Positions 50,269-59,014 of a stretch of 64,000 nucleotides of DNA are shown one piece after another (positions within the stretch are counted from its first letter, which is position 1; every line of letters begins with the position of its first letter). This DNA comes from Mesorhizobium koreense (GTDB lineage Bacteria > Pseudomonadota > Alphaproteobacteria > Rhizobiales > Rhizobiaceae): positions 3,553,001 to 3,617,000 of the forward strand of contig NZ_CP134228.1 of NCBI RefSeq assembly GCF_031656215.1, in the 5' to 3' direction. The position numbers and the translations under genes are program-made. The notes under the pieces are model-generated. The model saw nothing but the letters and a program-made list of their open reading frames with translations. It was not told the origin of the DNA and did not search any database.

Positions 50269-50514
50269 ATGCGCGAAGAGATCGATTCTAGCGGCACACA
50301 GGGGAGAAAGATCGTGGAAAGCGACTTTACCGCCGCACAGGTTCACCTGAGGAGCGCGCGTCTCTGCCTCCAAGGCAGAGACAAGGTCAGCGAGGAGGCG
50401 ACTGAAGCACTGGACTTGTTGATCGTTGCTGTAACCACGGCCGAAATCGTGCGCGATCAGAGGAACGTCGTTTGGTTCCCAGATGTCGCAACGCGGCATC
50501 CGCAACCAAGCTGA
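50269..50514 (+). CDS. Small hypothetical protein (81 residues)
   Basis: An 81-residue soluble protein with no recognised domain. Two predicted helices dominate: DFTAAQVHLRSARLCLQG and SEEATEALDLLIVAVTTAEI. The tail (VWFPDVATRHPQPS) is likely disordered. I use the ATG at 50269; an in-frame TTG at 50239 is an alternative. No convincing ribosome-binding site is seen. The helix pattern is protein-like, but reality as a gene is uncertain. Confidence 0.4.
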   Translation: MREEIDSSGTQGRKIVESDFTAAQVHLRSARLCLQGRDKVSEEATEALDLLIVAVTTAEIVRDQRNVVWFPDVATRHPQPS

Positions 50515-50587
50515 AAACCGCTCGAGCCGAAGGGCTACCGCGACGTTTGCAACGTGCCGACGCCATAACGATTTCCCGATTATTCGC

Positions 50588-50698
50588 CTAGACGACGACG
50601 GCGACTACCGCCAATCCGGCCAGCAGAACCGCCAGCACGATCCACCCGCCGATGGCCGAATGCCAATCGTCGGAACGATGTTCTCTCAACATGGTCAT
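50588..50698 (-). CDS. Very small single-pass membrane protein (36 residues)
   Basis: A 36-residue frame too short for usual gene calling. An N-terminal polar part (MTMLREHRSDDWHSA) is followed by a membrane helix IGGWIVLAVLLAGLAVVAVV to the stop. GGAG lies three bases before the first ATG and nine before the in-frame ATG at 50692, so the second may be used (34 residues). Small tail-anchored proteins of this type are frequent in rhizobia. The function is unknown. Confidence 0.5.
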   Translation of the reverse strand: MTMLREHRSDDWHSAIGGWIVLAVLLAGLAVVAVVV

Positions 50699-51103
50699 TG
50701 TCTCCGTGTTGACGGCCTAAACCTGTGCAACACGGCAGGCAATCGGAACGCGTTGTACCAGTCGTAAACAAGAAAATGCCTCGACCGGTCATCCGATCTA
50801 GGCCCTCACCCGGGTGCCGATCCAGGTCAGCCCTTCGCCTTGAAGTTCCTGGCTGCCCTCTCGACTTTGGGGCTACCCTAGCCGTGTTTTTTTATCAGGT
50901 CCTCGCTTGCTTCGGCGATACGTCTGCGGCTTCCGTCAGGCGCATTGCGTTCTTTTCGGCCGTCCATTGGGTTTCTTCGATTTGTCGTTCATCGGTGTCG
51001 CTGTAACGCACGGAATCTTCTCCATGAGAAACAGTACATCTCTTGCCCGACCCGACGCCCTCAACTATGCCCTCACGATCTCCAGCTACGCTGTCACACA
51101 ATA
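50699..51103. other. Region upstream of the ClC gene containing a decayed gene
   Basis: 405 bp without an intact gene. The plus-strand open frames are short and lack good start sites. The minus-strand part 50827-51020 looks like a decayed small gene, listed separately. The promoter of the first ClC gene should lie near 51000-51100, but no clear boxes are visible. Confidence 0.4.
50827..51020 (-). pseudogene. Decayed small gene with frameshifts
   Basis: On the minus strand, three frames in succession look like parts of one short soluble protein. The first reads IEETQWTAEKNAMRLTEAAD and VSPKQA in one frame, the second reads EDLIKKHG in the next, and the third reads PKVERAARNFKAKG before a stop at 50829-50827. 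At least two frameshifts and one stop interrupt it. A run of seven T (50887-50893, plus strand) sits at the second break and is a likely slippage point. The pieces resemble an orphan rhizobial protein of about 60 residues, from memory only. Confidence 0.35.
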
Positions 51104-52465
51104 ATGCGCCGCTTCGATTTCATCGAATTTCTTATCATGCTGGCCACTGTTGTGCAGTGGCTCGTCCTGGCAACAATCACAGGCGCGGTCGTGGGAAGTG
51201 GCACGAGCCTGTTTCTGCACGGGCTCTTCTTCATGACGGATCGAACGGCTTCGATCCCCCTATGGTTGCAGATGGTGCTGCTGCCCGCTGGTGGTCTGCT
51301 CAACGGACTGCTGCTCTACTATGGGTATCGGGTCAACACGACGGACTTGAAGGATACGCTCTTCTCGGCAGTGAATACGCAGGCTGGGCGCATGCCGTTC
51401 CGGACCGTCCTCATCAAGCCGGTTGCCGCCATCATCACACTTGCAAGCGGCGGATCGGCGGGCAAGGAAGGGCCGTGCTCGCATATCGGCGCCTCGCTCG
51501 CGGCCGCGATCGGACAGGTACTGCATCTCAACAGCGAGTTGCGCCTGCGCATCGTGGCCTGCGGGGTCAGCGCCGGTTTCGCGAGCGTCTTCGGCACGCC
51601 GATCGCCGGCGCTATCTATGGCGTTGAGGTGCTCGCAATCGGGCGTCTGCGCCACGATTTCCTGTTCCCCGCTATCGTGGCTGGGGTCGCTTCGTTCCAA
51701 GTGAGCAAGTTTTGGAACGTTCCCTACGTCTATTATCATTTTGATACCCTCCCTGAATTTTCCGAGATCATGTTCTTCAAGACAGCGATGCTTGGTGTTG
51801 TCAGCGGGATCGTTGCACTACTCTTCGTGGAAGCGGTGCACCGTGTGGCGCGGCTCTTCGCCTATGTGCAAATCCGCATCCGTGCGTGGCCTCCGCTCAT
51901 GCCCCTGAGCGGCGGTATCCTGCTGTCGCTCATGATCCTGGTCATTCCGACTGATTATCTCGGCCTGAGCCTGCCCCTGATGGATCACGCGCTCGCGGGC
52001 GAGCCCATGCCGTATCTGGGCTTTGTATGGAAAATCCTGCTCGTCGCCGTCACCATCGGCTCCGGCTTCTATGGTGGCATCGTGACGCCGCAATTCGTCA
52101 TCGGCGCGCTGGCCGGGAATGCTTTTGCGCACTTCTTCGGCATCGGCCCGATGCTGGGAGCAGCCATCGGTCTGGTCGGTGTCGTGGCGTCGGCTTCGAA
52201 CACGCCGGTTGCGGCGGTCCTGATGGGAGTGGAACTGTTCGGCGGTTCGATCGGAACCCTGTATATCGCAGGTGCGGCGATCGCCGCCTATCTGGTGATC
52301 GGTCACCGCAGTATCTATCCCGAACAGCGTCTGGCTTACTCCAAATCGTCCTGGATGCGGGTGCGACCGGACATGCCCGTCGATACCGAAAAGGCTCGCC
52401 TTGCCTATGGGCTTTTACGCTGGTGGGAACGGCGTCGTAAAAAGGCGCTCGATCGGGGCGGCTAG
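51104..52465 (+). CDS. ClC-type chloride channel/antiporter (no CBS domain)
   Basis: A 453-residue ClC family protein with 10-12 membrane helices. The gate motif is GGSAGKEGP with Glu122 in the gating position, and the third selectivity motif reads GGIVTP. The usual first motif GSGIP is replaced by AGRMP near residue 94. This subgroup is sometimes called ErcA/EriC-like. It could be a chloride/proton exchanger or a channel for another anion. The ATG at 51104 gives the first helix directly; the longer frame upstream reads into the decayed region. It converges on a second ClC gene. Confidence 0.88.
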   Translation: MRRFDFIEFLIMLATVVQWLVLATITGAVVGSGTSLFLHGLFFMTDRTASIPLWLQMVLLPAGGLLNGLLLYYGYRVNTTDLKDTLFSAVNTQAGRMPFRTVLIKPVAAIITLASGGSAGKEGPCSHIGASLAAAIGQVLHLNSELRLRIVACGVSAGFASVFGTPIAGAIYGVEVLAIGRLRHDFLFPAIVAGVASFQVSKFWNVPYVYYHFDTLPEFSEIMFFKTAMLGVVSGIVALLFVEAVHRVARLFAYVQIRIRAWPPLMPLSGGILLSLMILVIPTDYLGLSLPLMDHALAGEPMPYLGFVWKILLVAVTIGSGFYGGIVTPQFVIGALAGNAFAHFFGIGPMLGAAIGLVGVVASASNTPVAAVLMGVELFGGSIGTLYIAGAAIAAYLVIGHRSIYPEQRLAYSKSSWMRVRPDMPVDTEKARLAYGLLRWWERRRKKALDRGG

Positions 52466-52622
52466 GCGACAATCCGTTCCCGGGCCGGGCGCAAACCGGT
52501 CCGGCTTTCTCCGCTGCCGACTTTTCTGCTCGATCGCGCCGACGGGCTCGACCGAAAGCACCAGAGTTGATCGCCGCCGATCCGGCTAGGATCTGGGATA
52601 GCTCTCAAGCCGGATGATCATG

Positions 52623-54464
52623 CTACGAGGGTGTGCTGAGGTTGCGTACACCATGGAACGCCACGCGACGGTTCTCCGCCTCGTGCCTCCTCGAACGCAC
52701 GTTCAGGACGTCCTTCCAGGCGATATAGCCGACGAGGCGCTGGTCCTCGCGTGAGACCACGGGCACATGGGCAATGTTGGCCTTGGTCATCTGCTCCACC
52801 AGATTTTCGAGATACCAGTCCGGATAAGCGACCGGAGGGGTCCGTTGCTCGGCCAGCAACTCGGCCAGGGTGGCAGTGCGGTGCTTGCCGGCACGCCGCC
52901 ACGCCAGCACGGTCGGCGGGTTGAGGATGCCGAGCACATGGTTTTCGGCATCGACGACGGGAAAGCTCGGATGCTTCGTGGTCGGCTTGGTAAGGAAGCT
53001 GGTGGCGGCGTGGAGCGTCATCGTCGCCGGCACGGTCTCCACCTCCCTGACCATGATGTCCTTTACCTGCGCCAGGGCAAACGGGTCGGCGTGCCATTCG
53101 CGGGTCACGTGATGGCCGCGGCGCGCCACCTTTTCGGTCAGGATGTCGCGACGCATCAGGAGCACCGTCACCGTGTGTGCCGTAAAGCAGCATACGATCA
53201 ACGGCAGGAGCGCGTGAATGTTGCCGGTGACGCCAAGGGCGAAAAAAGTGGCGGTGAGCGGGAGGCGCAGCGTTCCCCCCAGCGTCGCCGACATAGCCAA
53301 AAGCGGCCAGAAGCCCGGGCTTGCCGCCGGAAGCAGGCTGACCGCCGCGGCGGCCATGGCACCGCCGATCATCATCAGCGGCGCCAGCGTGCCGCCGGAC
53401 GTGCCCGAACCGAGCGCCACGCTCCAGACGATCGTCTTGACAACGAGGAGGCTCAATCCCTGCCCGGGATCGACATCGCCGCGCAGCAGGGCCTCGATAT
53501 TGGCGTAGCCGAGGCCCAGCACATTGGGATCGATCAGCCCGCCTATGCCGACGACGACGGCTCCGAGCGCGGGCCACCACATCCAGTGGATCGGCAGGCG
53601 GTGGAAACCGTCTTCCAGCGCATAGACAAGCCGGGTGAGGAAACCCGACAGCAGGCCGGAACATATGCCGACGAGCACCCATGCTCCCGCCTGGAAGAAG
53701 GAAACGGTGACGGTGCCAACGAACGGAAACAGGGGATCGGCAAGCCCGGTATAACTGCGCAATATATCGGCGACGACACAGGCGGTGGCGACAGGCAAAA
53801 GGCTGCGCGGCGTCCATTCGAACAGAAGCAGTTCAAGCGCGAGCATGATCGCCGCGACCGGTGTGCCGAACACGATGGTCATGCCGGCACAGGCACCCGC
53901 AACGAGAAGCGTCTTACGTTCCACGTCGCTCACCGGCAACCATTGGGCGATGAGCGAACCGATCGCGCCACCGGTCATGATGATCGGCCCCTCCGCACCG
54001 AATGGGCCGCCGGTGCCGATGACGATGGACGACGACGTCGGCTTGAGGATCGCCACCTTCAGGTTCAGCCGCGAGCGGCCGAGCAGGATCGCCTCGATCG
54101 CTTCCGGCAGGCCATGGCCACGGATCTGTTCGGTGCCGTAGCGCGCCATCAAGCCTACGATGATCGAGCCGCCGATCGGCACGAATACGGCATACCAACC
54201 AAGCGGCGACTCGCTGAAAGGAACATAGTCGAAGCTGAATTTCCCGAAATAGCAGAGATTTGTGATCAACTCGATCAGCCGGAACATGAGCACGCCGACG
54301 ATCGAGATGCAGACGGCGGCAAGGGCGGCAATACCCATGATGACGAGGACGCGACGGTCGGCTGTAAAGTCCCCAAGGTTGCGAATGAACGTGAGAGGGG
54401 AACCACCTGGCGTAGACAGGTGAGAGGGAAGTTTTTGCACTAGATTATGAGACTCCGAAGACAA
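52623..54464 (-). CDS. ClC-type chloride channel with C-terminal CBS pair
   Basis: A 613-residue ClC protein. Motifs are GHGLP (116-120), GPFGAEGP with gating Glu158, and SGGTLAP as the third selectivity loop. After the membrane part, two CBS domains (about 460-600) follow, with VKDIMVREVETVPATMTL and AHVPVVSREDQRLVGYIAW. CBS pairs usually bind adenosyl ligands and regulate gating. It is convergent with the first ClC gene and divergent from the MarR regulator. Confidence 0.92.
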   Translation of the reverse strand: MSSESHNLVQKLPSHLSTPGGSPLTFIRNLGDFTADRRVLVIMGIAALAAVCISIVGVLMFRLIELITNLCYFGKFSFDYVPFSESPLGWYAVFVPIGGSIIVGLMARYGTEQIRGHGLPEAIEAILLGRSRLNLKVAILKPTSSSIVIGTGGPFGAEGPIIMTGGAIGSLIAQWLPVSDVERKTLLVAGACAGMTIVFGTPVAAIMLALELLLFEWTPRSLLPVATACVVADILRSYTGLADPLFPFVGTVTVSFFQAGAWVLVGICSGLLSGFLTRLVYALEDGFHRLPIHWMWWPALGAVVVGIGGLIDPNVLGLGYANIEALLRGDVDPGQGLSLLVVKTIVWSVALGSGTSGGTLAPLMMIGGAMAAAAVSLLPAASPGFWPLLAMSATLGGTLRLPLTATFFALGVTGNIHALLPLIVCCFTAHTVTVLLMRRDILTEKVARRGHHVTREWHADPFALAQVKDIMVREVETVPATMTLHAATSFLTKPTTKHPSFPVVDAENHVLGILNPPTVLAWRRAGKHRTATLAELLAEQRTPPVAYPDWYLENLVEQMTKANIAHVPVVSREDQRLVGYIAWKDVLNVRSRRHEAENRRVAFHGVRNLSTPS

Positions 54465-54754
54465 TGCGGTCGGCGCGGTCGGCCAGTTGCATCGCCATGC
54501 GACATATCACTGCGAATCCGTGGCGGCAAACAATGGCAAGAGCACCGCGCTGCGTCATCTGGTCGCTGAAATTCACTCTCGGGTTTAATACGTCGCGGCG
54601 CCTATTATCGCCGGGCCGGCGCCCTCCACGGCGCGGTCGAATGAGCCCGGCACGTCAAAATTTCAACGGCCGGAAGAATCAGTATTTGGCAGGCGATAGG
54701 GAGAGGACATCCATTCTCCCAGCCATATCAAAGCAAAAAACCAAAGAGGGAGAC

Positions 54755-55192
54755 ATGGGGAAAGAGATGCGCATAGCCGAGGCCGAGTTGTCGGCATACG
54801 ATTATCGGACACTCGCTGCGTTCCGCTTTGCCCTTCGTGGTTTCCTGTCGTTCAGTGAAACAGCGGCCCGCGCCGTCGGATTGACGCCACGTCAGCATCA
54901 GGCGCTGCTCGGCATCAAGGCGGCGTCCATTGAGAACATGGCGAGCATGTCCCAGCTCGCCACCTTCCTGATCCTGCATCACAACAGCACGGTGGAGTTG
55001 GTCAATCGGCTTGAAGCCGCTGGGTTGGTGGCGCGCAAACAGGACGTCACCGATCGCCGGCGCGTACTGCTTTGCCTAACCGCGAGCGGCGAACGCTGCC
55101 TGGCCGATCTGTCGACAGTCCACCTCAAGGAACTACAACGGATCCGCACGGAACTGGAGAGCCTCCTCGATCGCATGAATGCGAGGCATTGA
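54755..55192 (+). CDS. MarR family transcriptional regulator
   Basis: A 145-residue winged-helix regulator. The recognition region is SMSQLATFLILHHNSTVELV, followed by the wing DVTDRRRVLLCLTASGERCL, the usual DxRxxR pattern of MarR proteins. GAGGGAG precedes the ATG at 54755. A longer open frame upstream has no domain content. It is divergent from the CBS-ClC gene, with 290 bp between, so it may control that gene or itself; this is inferred from position only. Confidence 0.92.
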   Translation: MGKEMRIAEAELSAYDYRTLAAFRFALRGFLSFSETAARAVGLTPRQHQALLGIKAASIENMASMSQLATFLILHHNSTVELVNRLEAAGLVARKQDVTDRRRVLLCLTASGERCLADLSTVHLKELQRIRTELESLLDRMNARH

Positions 55193-55679
55193 CCGGCTCG
55201 CATCGCTTTGGCCGGAGTAATACTCCTGACCGCCATCGCGTAGTTCCATTTTCAGGAAGGACAAGATTAGGCGGGCGCTCCCGAAGGAGCATTGCCTGAA
55301 GCCGCCCGCCCGCAAGCTCGCCCGAAGGTCTGCCGCCGCTGACATCTAAGGCTCGGCAACAGGACTGTCGACAAACGAATTGTATCGGAGCCCGTTACAA
55401 AATGATCCAATGCACCTCCTCAGACAATGTATCGCGCCGGCCACACTCCCGGTAATTCGCTAGGCACCGATTTCAGCCCACTTGCTATTCAATCCGAATA
55501 CGAGCAAGGACTTCATGCGCGCCGCCAATAACGGAAATGCGGGGCCGACGCTGGGGCTAAGGGGTGGCACGCGTCGGCCTTTTGTATTTCTGCGGGTGAT
55601 GACGCGCCTTTCATCCACAGTGTCCAAAATCCGTAGGTCTTCCGCTGCCTGCGCCAACACACCCGGATGACCTTAGCGG
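55193..55679. other. Gap between MarR and His-rich protein genes
   Basis: 487 bp with no supported gene. Open frames on both strands are short and without ribosome-binding sites. I see no repeats or hairpins worth naming. Confidence 0.35.
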
Positions 55680-55985
55680 TCAGTCTCGGCAAACCTGCTC
55701 ACGTTCAACGATCATCCGATGATGGTGCCAGTGCCGGCGAACTTCGGTCCAGCACCGTTGGTGATGCCTGCGCCAACCGTAATGATTGCCGACATACCAG
55801 CCTCGATGAAGGCCATTATCCCTGCGATCCCAATCATCTCGATCTCGGTGACCCCAACCCTCGCGGTCGTGGTATCCGTGGTGATGTCCGCCATTGTCGA
55901 TCGTGACGCCGACGGATTGAGCCATCGCACTCGATGCGGTAATGCCGCCGATAGCAAGAACTGCCGCTAGAAGAAGCGCTTTCAT
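55680..55985 (-). CDS. Secreted His/Arg-rich protein
   Basis: A 101-residue exported protein. The signal peptide (MKALLLAAVLAIGGITASSA-MA) is followed by a mature part dense in His, Asp, Arg and Trp: HHHGYHDREGWGHRDRDD, then HYGWRRHHQR and HWHHHRMIVEREQVCRD. Such proteins are common in rhizobia and may bind metals in the periplasm. GGAGG precedes the ATG. Upstream is a likely general-stress promoter (56015-56041), so induction under stress is likely. No partner genes are adjacent. Confidence 0.75.
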   Translation of the reverse strand: MKALLLAAVLAIGGITASSAMAQSVGVTIDNGGHHHGYHDREGWGHRDRDDWDRRDNGLHRGWYVGNHYGWRRHHQRCWTEVRRHWHHHRMIVEREQVCRD

Positions 55986-56014
55986 GGCAAATCCTCCATT
56001 ACTGGTTCACTGGT

Positions 56015-56041
56015 AAATCGTCCAAGGCGGGGTTTCGTTCC
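56015..56041 (-). promoter_or_regulatory. EcfG (general stress sigma factor)-like promoter
   Basis: On the minus strand, GGAAC (56041-56037) is followed after 16 bases by CGATTT (56020-56015), close to the EcfG/RpoE2 consensus GGAAC-N16/17-CGTT. The -10 element lies about 30 bp before the His-rich protein ATG, as expected. The match is good at -35 and partial at -10. Confidence 0.45.
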
Positions 56042-56284
56042 AGCCACAAACTGTATCGGACTGATACGAGAGGCTACAAAGCGCAACTGGCGGCTAGCCC
56101 CAAGCCAGGTCGCCTGGCTGGAAAGCCGTGCATTTTTGAGGTCCGTTTCAATCCGTAGTCCGGTGGCAATTCTCGTTCGTTCATAAATTCACGGTTAAAA
56201 ACAGTATTTTAACGATCTTGGATAAGTCGCGTTAGCGAAGTTCAACATACGGTTTCCTTCAACAACGTTTGGCAGGGGCTGAAC

Positions 56285-57508
56285 ATGTTGAAGCGCTTCC
56301 TTGCGTGCGAACGCGGCAATTACGCGATGATCACGGCCGTTACCATGATCCCGCTGATGGCGGCGGTTGCCGGAGTTGTCGATTTCACAGGTACAGGAAA
56401 CGATGCGGCAAAGCTGCAGAATGCACTCGATGCAACCGGGCTGGCCATTGGTACCAAATACTATTCCGGCATGACGCAAACTGAACTTCACCAATTGGGG
56501 GAACAGTTCTTTGCGGCCAACATGCTCATCCCGACAACCCAGGACCTGCAGATTACGGACGTCGACACAATGCCGGGCCTCGACGTGTCCGCGAGCAACG
56601 ACGGCGAGGCACGTTTCATTTCCGTGGCGTCAAGCATCCATCATGTGGGGATCGTCGGTGGGCTGAACTGGACCGCTCATCGATCGTCCTATGTAAAGGT
56701 AGCCCCCGGCCAGCAGGCGTGCGTCCTGGCCCTCGACGCAACAGCATCCGATGCGATCAAGATTCAGGGCTCCACCGATGTCTCCATGCCGGGCTGCGTC
56801 ATCGCGTCGAATTCGAAAGCGTCAGATTCCGCCTATCGCGGTGGATCAGCCACCGTAAAGGCGGCATGCCTGGTTTCAAGCGGCGGCACTGTCGGGTTCG
56901 GTAGCGGAACCGACCTCGAGTGCGGAGCCCCGCTCGAGCATCAATATCCATCTTTCGACCCTCTCGAAGACGTCACGCCCCCCGCGTATACGGCATGCCA
57001 GCTGATCCCCGGCGGCAAGTCCGTCACGCTGTCTCCCGGTACCTACTGCAACAAGGACTGGGGCGGAAACATTACGCTCAATCCAGGGGTCTATATTCTT
57101 CGGGGCATCGACATCAAGCTCGGGGGCAATGCCAGCCTTACGGGATCAGGCGTCACGATCTTCCTCATGGAAGGAGCGCAGTTCACCGCCAATGCCAACA
57201 ATGTCGTGAAGCTGTCCCCGCCCGCCAGCGGCGATTATGCCGGTATCACGATCTTTCAGGACCATGGGAACACATCGCCGCTGACCATCAACGGTACATC
57301 CGGCTCCCAAATCAGCGGCTTCATCTATGCACCAGACGCGCCCATCACCTACACGGGCAATTCGGACATGACCGCGTCCGGCGAGTGCCTCAGAGTTGTC
57401 GGCGACACTGTCGAGATGAACGGGAATTCCGCGGTCAAATCAGATTGCTCAGCCGAACTTGGTGGCCGAGAGGCTTATGCCGGACGCGTGGTCACACTGG
57501 TGAAATAG
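56285..57508 (+). CDS. TadG-like Flp-pilus-assembly protein (orphan)
   Basis: A 407-residue protein. The N-terminus is a Tad/TadG-type domain: a short basic leader, ERGNYAMITAVTMIPLMAAV, then a membrane-anchored helix and NDAAKLQNALDATGLAIG. The rest (from about 130) is a secreted region rich in Gly, Ser, Thr and Asn with repeated short beta-strand-like stretches (for example LNPGVYILRGIDIKLGGNAS), suggesting a beta-helix. No other tad genes (ATPase, pilin, secretin) are in the window. TadG proteins are usually involved in Flp pilus assembly; an orphan may be a surface or adhesion protein. Confidence 0.82.
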   Translation: MLKRFLACERGNYAMITAVTMIPLMAAVAGVVDFTGTGNDAAKLQNALDATGLAIGTKYYSGMTQTELHQLGEQFFAANMLIPTTQDLQITDVDTMPGLDVSASNDGEARFISVASSIHHVGIVGGLNWTAHRSSYVKVAPGQQACVLALDATASDAIKIQGSTDVSMPGCVIASNSKASDSAYRGGSATVKAACLVSSGGTVGFGSGTDLECGAPLEHQYPSFDPLEDVTPPAYTACQLIPGGKSVTLSPGTYCNKDWGGNITLNPGVYILRGIDIKLGGNASLTGSGVTIFLMEGAQFTANANNVVKLSPPASGDYAGITIFQDHGNTSPLTINGTSGSQISGFIYAPDAPITYTGNSDMTASGECLRVVGDTVEMNGNSAVKSDCSAELGGREAYAGRVVTLVK

Positions 57509-57833
57509 GATAGGTCCGCATCGGTCCACGGCCTCTGTTCCAGCGAGACTGTGCTTTAAAGTGCTCCGCACGCACGAGGGAATGGCAAAGTGGGCTTTTT
57601 CGATGAGCCTCATGGCAAAGAAGCGTGGCTGGTTCGGCAGCGACCATCGGGACCGCGCAGCCTGAAACACAGAGACGCCACGGCCAGCGAAAAGAGGCGG
57701 CTGGGACTTTTGGCATTTGAGGCATGGACTTTAGCCGGATGCTCAACGCGCATCCGTCCCAATGGCCTTTTATCGCCAAACTACCGGTAAATTCAGATCG
57801 TACGGCGGGATCCGCAACTGAGGAGCTATCCAA
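57509..57833. other. Gap between TadG-like and Gly/Asn-repeat genes
   Basis: 325 bp. Open frames on both strands overlap each other and have no clear starts or domains, so I call no gene. The sequence resembles ordinary intergenic DNA with no obvious repeat. Confidence 0.35.
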
Positions 57834-58274
57834 ATGAAACGCGCCTATCGGCTCATCACATCCTGTTCTCTCATCGCCTTGCTCGCTGGCCCTGCATCCA
57901 TGCTGCTGCCACACTCCATGATAGCTTCAGCCCTTGCGGCGGGAGGAGGCAACGGTGGCGGAAATGGTAACGGCGGTGGAAATGGCAATGGCGGCGGGAA
58001 TGGAGGCGGAAACGGTAATGGCGCCGGCAATGGTGGCGGGAACGGGGCCGGAGTAGGAGCAGGCATGGGTCATGCCGGCCATGGCCTGGCAACCTCCACC
58101 GCGGCAAAGGACAAAAGCATGACGGGGCTCGCCCACGCTATCGCCGTGGTCTCGACGACGCCGGCTTCTCCCCACGCGCTTGAAGCACTAGAGGCGGCTC
58201 TTGCCGCGAAGACAGCCCGGTCGACCTCATCGCAGACAGACGAGGCGCCGTCCCCCACGACCCGCTCCAAATAG
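57834..58274 (+). CDS. Secreted Gly/Asn-repeat protein
   Basis: A 146-residue exported protein. A signal peptide of about 36 residues ends before AGGGNGGG. Residues about 37-75 are a low-complexity block of GGGNGNG-type repeats, with all Gly codons GGN and Asn codons AAY. The C-terminal part (from about 76) is Ala/Ser/Thr-rich with a short helix HALEALEAALAAKTARS. GAGGAG lies nine bases before the ATG. The same kind of repeat forms the end of the FecR-domain protein at 61048-62142. The function is unknown; the low-complexity block could be a cell-wall or matrix linker. Confidence 0.7.
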   Translation: MKRAYRLITSCSLIALLAGPASMLLPHSMIASALAAGGGNGGGNGNGGGNGNGGGNGGGNGNGAGNGGGNGAGVGAGMGHAGHGLATSTAAKDKSMTGLAHAIAVVSTTPASPHALEALEAALAAKTARSTSSQTDEAPSPTTRSK

Positions 58275-58332
58275 AACGGAGACGCCATGGCTCGGCCCGC
58301 CTAGCCAGGAACCGTACAACGACGAAATGTAA

Positions 58333-58569
58333 TCACGTCCGGTTCCAGAGGCGGTCCGGCGCCAATGGCCTGCCCGCCTCGTCGCACCCGATGACGTAGC
58401 CTCTCGCCTCGTCACGCTGGATCAGCGTGTCGTGGCAGCCCTTGCAGCTTGTCTCGACACGTCCCGAGGGAATGCCTGCTTGCAGATGCCGTGCGGGCCG
58501 CACCAGCGAGGTCGCGATAGAGAGCACGGTACCGTTCGGCCTCGGCGTTGCGAGGATGATACTTGCCAC
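58333..58569 (-). CDS. Small hypothetical protein with CxxCH motif
   Basis: A 78-residue candidate with GTG start at 58569 and GGAG six bases upstream. It contains CKGCH, which fits either a c-type haem site or a zinc site. There is no signal peptide, so haem attachment is unlikely. The sequence has high GC at third codon positions like real genes here. An ATG start at 58617 would add residues but has no ribosome-binding site and would overlap the next gene. No homologue is recognised. Confidence 0.45.
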   Translation of the reverse strand: MASIILATPRPNGTVLSIATSLVRPARHLQAGIPSGRVETSCKGCHDTLIQRDEARGYVIGCDEAGRPLAPDRLWNRT

Positions 58570-58615
58570 TCGACGCTCCGTCTGACTACCTTCATCTGGG
58601 AGAAGGAGAGGAGCC

Positions 58616-58855
58616 ATGGCGAAAGCTAAGATTCCGTGCGCGATCTGCAGAAAGCCGGCCAGACTGAAGACGCTAACATATGGCGATTATCAGCATTTCG
58701 ATTGCCCCGAATGCGGTGAGTACCGAGCTTCAGGATCATTCCTGGCAGGGGCGAGAGGTCTTTCGATCACCACGAGACGCCAAGCGCTTCAACGAGCGAC
58801 CATACGTGCCGAATATGGCACCGTGCCGATCGTCACGACCTACGATTTGCCGTAG
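58616..58855 (+). CDS. Small zinc-ribbon-like protein
   Basis: A 79-residue protein with two CxxC pairs (Cys8/Cys11 and Cys30/Cys33) spaced as in a zinc ribbon: PCAICRKPARLK, then FDCPECGEYRASGSF. A strong GGAGAGGAG Shine-Dalgarno sequence lies a few bases before the ATG. The C-terminal half is basic and probably disordered. It could be a small nucleic-acid-binding or regulatory protein. Confidence 0.65.
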   Translation: MAKAKIPCAICRKPARLKTLTYGDYQHFDCPECGEYRASGSFLAGARGLSITTRRQALQRATIRAEYGTVPIVTTYDLP

Positions 58856-59014
58856 CAGACAGCTCTGCGCTCCTGAAAATGGGTCGGGCGGATTACCGGG
58901 CTGGAAGCGTGGAAGCCCGCCTCTCACCGATTGTATCTTGTCGGCAACCGAAACTGATTTGAACCGTGGGGCCATCGCCGCGTTATGGCTCAGGGGCTCA
59001 ACGGAGTTCTGGCA

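Noticed and set aside
52767-54443. 558-codon frame antisense to the CBS-ClC gene
   Set aside because: Extremely charged composition and exact overlap with a well-supported gene.
55193-55679. Possible gene in the gap downstream of MarR
   Set aside because: Only short overlapping frames on both strands; nothing recognisable.
57492-57914. 140-codon minus-strand frame between the TadG-like and Gly/Asn-repeat genes
   Set aside because: It overlaps both neighbouring genes, has no start signal or domain and an odd composition.
57945-58065. Short tandem DNA repeats that might be a CRISPR or satellite
   Set aside because: The repeat unit is a 9-12 base codon pattern inside a secreted Gly/Asn protein frame, with no spacers.
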